10,825 bases of DNA from the NCBI GenBank assembly GCA_964622075.1, contig CAZUMR010000079.1, positions 1-10,825 of the forward strand. The letters run 5' to 3'. This stretch comes from WAPX01 sp964622075 (GTDB lineage Archaea; Halobacteriota; Archaeoglobi; Archaeoglobales; Archaeoglobaceae). The notes beneath the pieces are model-generated. The model worked only from the letters and a program-made list of their open reading frames with translations, was not told the DNA's origin and did not search any database. Of this stretch, positions 5,791 to 10,825 are shown in pieces. The first letter of the stretch is position 1; each line of letters starts with the position of its first letter. The translations under genes were made by a program, and so were the position numbers.

Positions 5791-6240
5791 ATGAAAATCG
5801 CTGCTTCGACTGCAAAGGGAGGTCTCGACGACACAGTTATAGAGATATTTGGAAGAGCTCCGTGCTTTACAATCGTCGAGGTCGATGGAGGAGAAATAAA
5901 GAGTGTTGAGGTCGTTAAAAACGAGAACGCAATGGCAAGCGGTGGTGCTGGGATAGCTGCAGCACAGCTCATGATAGATAAGGGTGTTTCATCCGTACTC
6001 ACGGGAAACCTCGGGCCAAACGCTTACAATGTCCTCTCTTCTGCCGGAATAAACGTTTACAGAGCTGCTGGTATGACTGTCAGAGAAGCCATAAACAGGC
6101 TACTTAGCGGTGGACTTGAAACAGTAACACCATCCGGCGGAGGCGGAATGGGAAGAGGCATGGGTCGAGGAATGGGCAGAGGTAGAGGAATGGGTAAGGG
6201 AATGGGCAGAGGTATGGGAAGAGGTGGAGGATGGCAGTAA
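5791..6240 (+). CDS. Dinitrogenase iron-molybdenum cofactor family protein (NifX/ORP-like) with GMGR tail
   Basis: Residues 1-110 match the small NifX/NifB-C-terminal-like fold (COG1433): MKIAASTAKGGLDDTVIEIF, GRAPCFTIVEVDGGEIK, the SGGAGIAAAQ loop, VLTGNLGPNAYNVLSSAGI and VYRAAGMTVREAI. This family binds or carries metal-sulfur clusters; it includes the orange protein of Desulfovibrio and the MTH1175 type. Residues about 115-149 are a Gly/Met/Arg tail with six Met spaced mostly every four residues. It is the first gene of an operon with two ferredoxin-containing MinD-like ATPases; the next start is 33 bases downstream. Nothing in the window points to nitrogen fixation, so a role in metal-cluster assembly or an ORP-like complex is more likely than FeMo-cofactor synthesis. 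The family is sure, the cluster bound is not. Confidence 0.88.
   Translation: MKIAASTAKGGLDDTVIEIFGRAPCFTIVEVDGGEIKSVEVVKNENAMASGGAGIAAAQLMIDKGVSSVLTGNLGPNAYNVLSSAGINVYRAAGMTVREAINRLLSGGLETVTPSGGGGMGRGMGRGMGRGRGMGKGMGRGMGRGGGWQ
6139..6231 (+). repeat. Imperfect 12-base tandem repeat coding for GMGR units
   Basis: The 3' end of the NifX-like gene is built of variants of GGAATGGGAAGA / GGCATGGGTCGA-type 12-mers, giving (GMGR)n with one RGR and one GMGK variant. Synonymous changes between units show it is not a fresh expansion. Confidence 0.8.
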
Positions 6241-6263
6241 CAAACAGATAACAGACATGTAAA

Positions 6264-6268
6264 GGTGA
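6264..6268 (+). promoter_or_regulatory. Ribosome binding site of the first MinD-like ATPase
   Basis: GGTGA, five bases before the ATG at 6274, is a good archaeal Shine-Dalgarno sequence. It decides for this ATG over the in-frame GTG at 6265, which lies inside the motif. Confidence 0.75.
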
Positions 6269-6273
6269 ATCAG

Positions 6274-7068
6274 ATGAGGATTGCAGTGGCCTCTGGAAAA
6301 GGAGGCACGGGAAAAACGACTGTGGCAGTTAACCTCTCAGCGTTTAACAACCTCCCGGTTTACGACTGCGATGTGGAGGAGCCAAATGCAAGGGTCTTCA
6401 TTAAAGGTGAGGAAAAGGAGAGGCCTGTATTCAGACCTGTCCCGGAACTTGGAGATGGATGCGATTTCTGCGGAGTCTGCAGAGAAGTATGTCAGTACAA
6501 CGCTGTGGTTGTGCTGAAGGATACAGTGATGTTCTTCCCGGAAGTCTGTCACAGCTGCGGTGCCTGCGTTTACCTTTGCCCGAATAACGCAATAAGGGAA
6601 GTTAACAGAGAGATAGGAAAGATAGTCGAAGTTTACAGAGGAAAAAAGGTGCTGACGTATGGTTTGCTGAACATAGGCGAGGTATCACCCGTTCCAGTCA
6701 TAAAGGAGATGAAGAAGGGAATGGAAAAAGATGCTGTAATCGACTGTCCTCCCGGAGTTTCCTGCCCGATGGTCGAGAGTGTGAGAGATGCTGACTTCGT
6801 GATTCTTGTGGTGGAGCCAACGCCATTCAGCTTTCACGACATGAAAATTGCTGCTGATGTCGTTAAAGAGCTTGGAAAGCCATTTGGAGTTGTTATAAAC
6901 AAGCACGGACTGCCATACGATGTTGAAGAGAAATGCAAAGACTACGAGATAATTGGAAAGATTCCCTTCAGCAGAGAGATTGCAGAAGTTTACTCAAAAG
7001 GCCAACTCCTTGAAAGCCACAGGGATATCTTCGAAGAAATGTACGACAGAATAAGGAGTCTGGTGTAA
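6274..7068 (+). CDS. MinD/Mrp-like P-loop ATPase with inserted 2x[4Fe-4S] ferredoxin domain (first of pair)
   Basis: A 264-residue cytoplasmic ATPase of the SIMIBI class (COG1149). The deviant Walker A ASGKGGTGKTT (residues 6-16, signature K9 and K14) is followed by YDCDVEEPN. A ferredoxin insertion at about 60-106 has two four-Cys motifs, C63/C66/C69/C73 and C92/C95/C98/C102, each suited to one [4Fe-4S] cluster. The ATPase fold resumes with VIDCPPGVSCP (155-165) and VEPTPFS. A GTG at 6265 would add MNQ, but GGTGA at 6264-6268 points to the ATG at 6274. It lies between the NifX-like gene and a second ATPase with the same plan, so the two may act as a heterodimer loading or reading metal-sulfur clusters. 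That role is inferred from the family and from ORP operons. Confidence 0.92.
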   Translation: MRIAVASGKGGTGKTTVAVNLSAFNNLPVYDCDVEEPNARVFIKGEEKERPVFRPVPELGDGCDFCGVCREVCQYNAVVVLKDTVMFFPEVCHSCGACVYLCPNNAIREVNREIGKIVEVYRGKKVLTYGLLNIGEVSPVPVIKEMKKGMEKDAVIDCPPGVSCPMVESVRDADFVILVVEPTPFSFHDMKIAADVVKELGKPFGVVINKHGLPYDVEEKCKDYEIIGKIPFSREIAEVYSKGQLLESHRDIFEEMYDRIRSLV

Positions 7069-7083
7069 TAACAAAAGAGTTGC

Positions 7084-7089
7084 GAGGTG
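7084..7089 (+). promoter_or_regulatory. Ribosome binding site of the second MinD-like ATPase
   Basis: GAGGTG ends six bases before the ATG at 7096 and supports this start rather than the GTG at 7087, which is part of the motif. Confidence 0.75.
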
Positions 7090-7095
7090 CGAATC

Positions 7096-8004
7096 ATGAG
7101 GTTTGAGCTGACCTCAGAAAACCCGCTGAGGCTTACGGTTATAAGCGGAAAGGGCGGAACTGGAAAGACAACTGTAACAGCTCAGCTGGGCTACATTCTT
7201 TCAAGGATCAGAAAGATCGTAATTGCTGACTGTGATGTGGATGCACCCAACCTTCACCTCCTCCTGAAACCGGAAGTCGTGGAGGAAAAGCCATTCTTTG
7301 GTCTGAAAAAAGCGAAAATTGGAGAAAAATGTACTTCCTGCGGTCTGTGCTACGAGCTATGCAGGTTTGATGCTGTGATTGAAGACAACGGCACATACAG
7401 GGTAGATGAGGCCAGATGTGAGGGATGTGCCCTCTGCTACAACGCATGTCCGGAGAAGGCAGTGGAGATGGTAGAGGGAGAGAGAGGAAAAGTATTCATC
7501 TCGAACACAGAAATAGGAAAGTTCGTTCATGCTGTACTCTATCCAGGAGAAGAGAACAGTGGAAAACTTGTGATGGAGGTAAAGGAGCTTGCCAAAGCTG
7601 AGGCAGATAAAGAGGGAGCAGCAGCAATAATAGTGGACGGTGCACCGGGTATTGGCTGCCCGGTAATAGCATCCCTCGCAAACACCGATGTTGCAATTGT
7701 GGTCACAGAACCAACTCTCTCCGGCCTGTCAGACATGGTGAGGATTCTGGAACTGACAGAGCACTTCAGAATTCGCTCATCCGTCGTTATAAACAAGTAC
7801 GACCTGAATGATGAGATCAGCAGGAAGATAGAGGACGAGTGCGAAAGGAGAGGTATAGAGGTGCTTGGGAAAATCCCCTACGACGAAAAAATACCCGAAC
7901 AGATTTCAATGCTCAGGTTCCCGTTTAAGGGCAAAGCTGCAAAAGAGATCGAAAAAGTCTGGGAAAGGCTCAGGGAAAGTCTATCACAGAGTCTTTCCAG
8001 CTGA
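7096..8004 (+). CDS. MinD/Mrp-like P-loop ATPase with inserted 2x[4Fe-4S] ferredoxin domain (second of pair)
   Basis: A 302-residue paralogue of the preceding gene. The deviant Walker A is ISGKGGTGKTT (16-26), followed by ADCDVDAPN (44-52). The ferredoxin insertion has C79/C82/C85/C89 and C108/C111/C114/C118. The segment GEENSGKLVMEVKE (151-164), typical of one of the two subfamilies in such pairs, is present here and replaced by GEVSPVPVIKE in the first ATPase. VDGAPGIGCPV (180-190) is the Walker B region. GAGGTG before the ATG at 7096 sets the start; a GTG at 7087 would add MRI. It is 27 bases after the first ATPase, hence the last gene of the operon, and converges on a regulator gene. Cluster handling coupled to ATP hydrolysis is the likely role. 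Confidence 0.92.
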   Translation: MRFELTSENPLRLTVISGKGGTGKTTVTAQLGYILSRIRKIVIADCDVDAPNLHLLLKPEVVEEKPFFGLKKAKIGEKCTSCGLCYELCRFDAVIEDNGTYRVDEARCEGCALCYNACPEKAVEMVEGERGKVFISNTEIGKFVHAVLYPGEENSGKLVMEVKELAKAEADKEGAAAIIVDGAPGIGCPVIASLANTDVAIVVTEPTLSGLSDMVRILELTEHFRIRSSVVINKYDLNDEISRKIEDECERRGIEVLGKIPYDEKIPEQISMLRFPFKGKAAKEIEKVWERLRESLSQSLSS

Positions 8005-8045
8005 TCTCTGCAATTTTTTAATTTGGATTTTTAATTTGCAAGAGA
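8005..8045. terminator. Bidirectional terminator region between convergent genes
   Basis: TCTCTGCAA (8005-8013) and TTGCAAGAGA (8036-8045) form an imperfect stem around a loop with T-runs. It lies between the second ATPase and the oppositely oriented regulator and has T tracts for the plus strand. Confidence 0.5.
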
Positions 8046-8060
8046 GAGTACCTGCACAAC

Positions 8061-8365
8061 TTACACGGGAATGACAATGTTTATCTCGGAATAGTTGACC
8101 ACCGGCCTCTTCCTGTTCCTCTTCCCGGATGTGTCGAAGTCAACGAGACCAAAGTTGCTCAGATGCTTTAAATCTCTCATGACAGAGGATCTGTTCCTGC
8201 CAAGTATCTTTGCGAGCTCGTATATGCTTTCGGGGTTTCTCTCCCTTATAATGCTTATAATCCTGATTCTCTCTGGAGTTAAACCTTCCTTACTGTGTCA
8301 AGTTCGCTGACGTTAGCGTGAATTACGACACTCTTGCCTATTGAGTGGACATACACGGGTTCCAT
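8061..8365 (-). pseudogene. HVO_A0114-type winged-helix regulator, frameshifted
   Basis: Two overlapping frames on the minus strand join into one protein of about 101 residues if one base is added near 8279-8287. The 5' part, from the ATG at 8365, reads MEPVYVHSIGKSVVIHANVS then ELDTVRKV and stops at TAA (8279-8281). The 3' part continues LTPERIRIISIIRERNPESI, YELAKILGRNRSSVMRDLKH, LSNFGLVDFDTSGKRNRKRP and VVNYSEINIVIPV to the stop at 8061. The PESIYELAKxLGRxRSSVxRDLKxL and RKRPVVNYxEIxIxIP patterns are those of the small archaeal HVO_A0114-like winged-helix DNA-binding proteins. The 3' part has no plausible start of its own. TATA box and N-terminus look intact, so the break is recent, a sequence error, or (less likely, with no clear slippery site) programmed. 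Confidence 0.78.
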
Positions 8366-8392
8366 TCTATCCCCCGCTCTGGTAAGACAGAG

Positions 8393-8400
8393 AATATATA
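8393..8400 (-). promoter_or_regulatory. TATA box of the frameshifted regulator
   Basis: TATATATT on the minus strand, after an A-run, is centred about 31 bases before the ATG at 8365, giving a very short leader or none. GGGGGAT at 8369-8375 could serve as a ribosome site. Confidence 0.55.
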
Positions 8401-8417
8401 TTTTTTGTTTATAAAAC

Positions 8418-8444
8418 TTCATAAGATTTTACAGTTTTTATGAA
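8418..8444. repeat. Inverted repeat TTCATAA-N13-TTATGAA
   Basis: Arms at 8418-8424 and 8438-8444 are perfect inverted copies with centres 20 bases apart, i.e. two helical turns. It lies about 20 bases upstream of the TATA box of the broken regulator, a position suited to an activator or autoregulatory site. The rest of 8445-8541 is AT-rich, with a T-rich stretch at 8521-8541 that on the minus strand follows the next gene's stop; I see no gene in it. Confidence 0.4.
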
Positions 8445-8541
8445 ACTCTGCTGAACAAAGGACAATCAAAATCTGGATAAATCGTATAACTGCAATTGCT
8501 ACGAAAATAGCATGTTAACAATTTAAATAATTTAATAATTT

Positions 8542-9522
8542 TTAAAAACCAAGAGACAGGCAGAACATTGCCGCAACAACCGTAACCAGTGCAGTAATTA
8601 CAGCAACTCCCTTAAAGCCAACCTTACCCGTCCTTATGTACTCTCCAACGACGTCGGTAAGCAGAATTACGAGCACTGTAAAGGCGAAAAGCAGTAAAAA
8701 TTCCACAGCTCTTGGCAGTTTTTCAGCAGAAAAGTGCTCCCATATTTTCATTGTGTAGTAGTAAACAGCAACAAACTCAATTACTGTAGCCGCAATCTGC
8801 AGAGAAGAGGTCTTTCTGTGCAGATCAAGATACTCCCTGTTCCTGAGAGTGTCAAGTCTCAGAGACATTAGGCTGAACAGATCTCTGAGACCATTCAAAG
8901 TCTGCTCAAACTTGGATTCATAATACTCAAGAGCTCTCACCTCCTCGTAAGACTTTGCTCTCAGCTGTAAATCCCTGCAGATTCTCTCGTATCTGGCCAT
9001 GGCCTCGAAGAGTCTTTCATTTAACTCCTTGAATTCCATGAACCTTGAGAAAAACATGCTGTGCCATTCAGACATTTCATCCATCAGGCGTTCAAGATCT
9101 GCCACATCTGCCCTTACAGCAATGGAGGAAACACTCGATATCTTCTTCAAAACACCGCTTTCAAATTCAGATAGAGATGCTGCGACACCAATGCATTTCT
9201 CAACAAGCACATCACACCTTTTCCTGTAACAGAAGAGAACGGGCAATTTTTCATATAACAGCTCATCCACTTTATCTGGATCAGGATCGACTATCAAAGT
9301 TCTATTTTTGAAGATGTATCTACCATATCTAAATTTATATCCTCTCTCAAGCTTTTTTACTGTTACGATGAAATCTCCTTTAAATTCATCTTCAGCTATA
9401 CCTTCAACCACACAGAACTGGCAGGAATCTACCTTTCCCTTCCTCACAGCTCTGTTAGACAATATTTCAGGTAACTCTTCGAGCTCTCCGGGCTCGCACA
9501 GAAAGTACGTGTAAGAGCTCAC
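8542..9522 (-). CDS. Unrecognised membrane protein with coiled-coil region and C-terminal membrane segments
   Basis: A 326-residue protein I cannot assign. Residues 1-110 form a soluble alpha/beta-looking domain with several Cys (9, 34, 37, 98, 103, 110), including CQFC at 34-37. Residues about 115-240 are strongly helical and charged, with coiled-coil character. Three hydrophobic segments close the protein at about 242-262, 272-294 and 303-326. A long helical stalk followed by C-terminal membrane helices loosely recalls the CorA-like or RMD1/YagE (DUF155) plan, but no GMN motif is present and the likeness is weak. The start is the GTG at 9522, with no clear ribosome site or TATA box at the right distance. 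The frame is open back to a TAG near 9630 but has no usual start codon there. The neighbours give no functional hint. Confidence 0.72.
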   Translation of the reverse strand: MSSYTYFLCEPGELEELPEILSNRAVRKGKVDSCQFCVVEGIAEDEFKGDFIVTVKKLERGYKFRYGRYIFKNRTLIVDPDPDKVDELLYEKLPVLFCYRKRCDVLVEKCIGVAASLSEFESGVLKKISSVSSIAVRADVADLERLMDEMSEWHSMFFSRFMEFKELNERLFEAMARYERICRDLQLRAKSYEEVRALEYYESKFEQTLNGLRDLFSLMSLRLDTLRNREYLDLHRKTSSLQIAATVIEFVAVYYYTMKIWEHFSAEKLPRAVEFLLLFAFTVLVILLTDVVGEYIRTGKVGFKGVAVITALVTVVAAMFCLSLGF

Positions 9523-9607
9523 AGAACAGTAATGTGCTAAATTGCAGAAAAGGATTACCTCACCGACAAAAGCAGCAAAAACTTCAACAACCGGAATGGA
9601 CGATACG

Positions 9608-9615
9608 TTTATATA
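9608..9615 (+). promoter_or_regulatory. TATA box of the L15e gene
   Basis: TTTATATA is centred about 46 bases before the L15e ATG, giving a leader of about 20 bases that contains a ribosome site. The motif is nearly symmetric and could also serve the minus-strand membrane-protein gene. Confidence 0.6.
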
Positions 9616-9647
9616 CGCTTCCCCAGAAGCCAGCTAAGTCACTTTCA

Positions 9648-9654
9648 GGGTGAT
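9648..9654 (+). promoter_or_regulatory. Ribosome binding site of L15e
   Basis: GGGTGAT lies three bases before the ATG at 9658. Unlike the other first genes of this window, this message has a leader with a clear Shine-Dalgarno sequence. Confidence 0.65.
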
Positions 9655-9657
9655 AGC

Positions 9658-10242
9658 ATGAAGTCAGTTTACGCATATGTAAGAGAAGCATGGAAAAACC
9701 CGTGGGAAGGTTTCGTTGGAGAGCTGATGTGGGAAAGGCTCCAGCAGTGGAGGAGAGAACCCGCAATAGTAAGAATAGAGAGGCCAACAAGGATAGACAG
9801 GGCAAGAGCTCTTGGATACAAGGCAAAGAAGGGTATAATCGTTGTCAGGGTAAGGGTAAGGAGAGGCGGAAGGAGAGCTACAAGGCCAAACAAGGGCAGG
9901 AAGACGAAGAACCTCATGGTAAACAGGAGAACACCAAAGAAGAGTTTGCAGTGGATTGCAGAGGAAAGAGCAGCAAGGAAATATCCAAACATGGAGGTTC
10001 TCAACTCGTACTGGGTTGGAGAGGATGGAAAGTACAAGTGGTTTGAGGTAATACTCGTTGATAGGGATCATCCAGCAATAAAGAGCGATTCCCAGCTCAG
10101 CTGGATATGCGACAAGAGGGGTAGAGTTTTCAGAGGTCTTACCTCTGCCGGTAGAAAGAGCAGGGGACTTAGAAGGAGAGGCAGAGGGGCCGAAAAGGTA
10201 AGACCCAGCCTTAGAGCGAACTTCAGGAGAAAGGAAGATTGA
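9658..10242 (+). CDS. rpl15e: 50S ribosomal protein L15e (eL15)
   Basis: This 194-residue, strongly basic protein is ribosomal protein L15e, found in the large subunit of archaea and eukaryotes but not bacteria. Characteristic stretches are MKSVYAYVREAWKNP, RIERPTRIDRARALGYKAKK, GIIVVRVRVRRGGRRATRPN and the C-terminal GLTSAGRKSRGLRRRGRG. The central LNSYWVGEDGKYKWFEVILV with the following DRDHPAIKSD is the conserved globular core. Length is that of the archaeal family. The ATG is supported by GGGTGAT just upstream and a TATA box at 9608-9615. It is read divergently from the unrecognised membrane protein and followed by T tracts. It gives the strongest evidence that the DNA is archaeal. Confidence 0.98.
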   Translation: MKSVYAYVREAWKNPWEGFVGELMWERLQQWRREPAIVRIERPTRIDRARALGYKAKKGIIVVRVRVRRGGRRATRPNKGRKTKNLMVNRRTPKKSLQWIAEERAARKYPNMEVLNSYWVGEDGKYKWFEVILVDRDHPAIKSDSQLSWICDKRGRVFRGLTSAGRKSRGLRRRGRGAEKVRPSLRANFRRKED

Positions 10243-10252
10243 AGGAAGGATT

Positions 10253-10290
10253 GAGCTTTTAAATTCATTTTTGTTTGATTTTTATTACTT
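10253..10290 (+). terminator. T-rich termination region after L15e
   Basis: Several T-runs (around 10256-10260, 10268-10272, 10279-10283) follow the L15e stop. The same region must hold the promoter of the next gene; TTTTATTAC around 10280 is a possible TATA element. Confidence 0.45.
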
Positions 10291-10330
10291 TATTACTGTG
10301 GAATCTCCGGAGTAGAAAGTAAAAAAGATT

Positions 10331-10561
10331 ATGATCGGTAAAAAAGCTGGAAAGAATACTGACATGGAGTACAGAGACCTTTTATGCGAGCTCGAATCAC
10401 TTGTTGAAACTCTGGATATTCTTGCTGATGAAGAAATGCTGGAATCTATAAGAAAGGGAGAAGAAGATTACAGAAGTGGCAGATACATCGTTATCGAGCC
10501 AGAGGAAGTTGATGAATTTTTTGATTGTCTCGGATTTGTGTTTCCGTGGACTCCAGCGTAG
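10331..10561 (+). CDS. RelB-like antitoxin (small)
   Basis: A 76-residue acidic protein. The segment ETLDILADEEMLESIRKGEE (26-45) with DYRSGRYIVIEPEEV behind it matches the archaeal RelB-type antitoxin pattern, in which a helix of the form ETLEILSDxExMxxIxxxxEDxxxG binds and neutralises a RelE-type mRNA-cleaving toxin. The C-terminus DEFFDCLGFVFPWTPA is unusual for the family. Two starts are possible: the ATG at 10331 used here, or the ATG at 10364 (65 residues), which begins closer to the family's N-terminus; no ribosome site decides between them. Directly behind lies a decayed RelE-like remnant, so the antitoxin appears to be left without a working partner in this locus. Family call is likely rather than certain. 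Confidence 0.7.
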   Translation: MIGKKAGKNTDMEYRDLLCELESLVETLDILADEEMLESIRKGEEDYRSGRYIVIEPEEVDEFFDCLGFVFPWTPA

Positions 10562-10575
10562 AGTCCCAAAAAAGA

Positions 10576-10693
10576 GAACACCTGGGAAAAGAGTTATTAC
10601 TAAACAGAATCGTCCGGGAATGAAATTATCTTAATAGCATTTGGTCACAGAAAACAGGTTTACGATGACGTGCTTGAAAAATATATAAAGTAA
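10576..10693 (+). pseudogene. Remnant of a RelE-like toxin gene
   Basis: From 10604 to the TAA at 10691-10693 one frame reads TESSGNEIILIAFGHRKQVY then DDVLEKYIK. The motif EIIxIAFGHRKxVYxxVL is the typical C-terminal strand and end of RelE/ParE-type toxins. Upstream another frame (10576-10620) gives LLLNRIVRE, which resembles the YRIVYE strand preceding it. No frame covers both, and only about 130 bases separate the antitoxin stop from the toxin stop, whereas an intact toxin needs about 260. The gene thus appears deleted at its 5' half and frameshifted. The position directly behind the RelB-like gene supports the reading. Confidence 0.6.
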
Positions 10694-10770
10694 CTTAATT
10701 TTTATTTTTAATTTATTTAATTTTATGTATAAATTTATAATTCTTAAAAAATCAAAATAGAATTTAAGAG
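10694..10770 (+). terminator. AT-rich spacer with T-runs
   Basis: The stretch has T-runs around 10699-10724 after the toxin remnant and A-runs further on, which would be T-runs for a minus-strand gene. I see no gene in it. Confidence 0.35.
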
Positions 10771-10824
10771 TCACAGATTTAATAACTTCAAATAATCAAA
10801 CGTCAACCTAAAAAACTCAGGGTG
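10771..10824 (-). CDS. Possible C-terminal end of a minus-strand gene running off the right edge
   Basis: On the minus strand a frame open to the edge reads HPEFFRLTFDYLKLLNL and stops at TGA (10771-10773). It looks protein-like and is followed by T-runs on that strand, but 17 codons are too few to recognise a family, and an open frame of this length can occur by chance. Confidence 0.25.
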   Translation of the reverse strand, partial: HPEFFRLTFDYLKLLNL

Positions 10825-10825
10825 G

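Noticed and set aside
5791..8004. Nitrogen-fixation gene cluster
   Set aside because: Only a NifX-family fold is present; no nifH, D, K, E, N or B is seen, and the ferredoxin-MinD partners fit ORP-like systems better.
8095..8310. Plus-strand open frame of 71 codons opposite the regulator remnant
   Set aside because: The minus strand of the same bases encodes clear winged-helix motifs, so the plus frame is a shadow.
9584..9826. Minus-strand open frame overlapping the start of L15e
   Set aside because: It is antisense to a certain ribosomal protein gene, has no family-like motifs and no promoter or ribosome site.

Overview
The window looks like a chromosomal segment of a hyperthermophilic archaeon, most likely of the Archaeoglobales (Archaeoglobus/Ferroglobus/Geoglobus type). 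The reasons are a eukaryote-like ribosomal protein L15e, the tail of a tungsten aldehyde:ferredoxin oxidoreductase, AGA/AGG arginine codons throughout, archaeal TATA boxes about 26-28 bases before start codons, GGTG-type ribosome sites inside operons, and poly-T stretches after genes. The genus is an inference; the archaeal assignment is firm.

Layout. Bases 2-124 hold the last 40 codons of an aldehyde:ferredoxin oxidoreductase entering from the left. A block on the minus strand follows (273-3020). Read in transcription order it is a small protein with two tandem biotinyl domains, an iron-dependent alcohol dehydrogenase 30 bases behind it, and then, with its own TATA box, an archaeal HTH regulator. 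Diverging from the biotinyl gene on the plus strand is an ion-transporter-type permease (3141-4238). Next come a thiolase with an unusual extra segment (4364-5644) and a three-gene unit (5791-8004): a NifX-like/dinitrogenase-cofactor-family protein with a Gly-Met-Gly-Arg tail and two MinD/Mrp-like ATPases, each carrying an inserted 2x[4Fe-4S] ferredoxin domain. This trio resembles the core of the orange protein (ORP) system of Desulfovibrio and related gene sets in archaea.

The minus strand at 8061-8365 carries a short winged-helix regulator of the HVO_A0114 type whose reading frame is broken by an apparent one-base deletion. It is not among the long open frames. Behind it is an unrecognised membrane protein with a coiled-coil region (8542-9522). 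Ribosomal protein L15e (9658-10242) is followed by a small RelB-like antitoxin (10331-10561) and a decayed remnant of a RelE-like toxin (10576-10693). The last about 130 bases are AT-rich; at the extreme right edge there may be the tail of a minus-strand gene.

The most informative patterns are the ORP-like trio, the broken regulator with an apparently intact promoter, the decayed toxin beside its antitoxin, the near-identical DNA repeats encoding the two biotinyl domains, and the tandem direct repeats at two promoters that look like operators.
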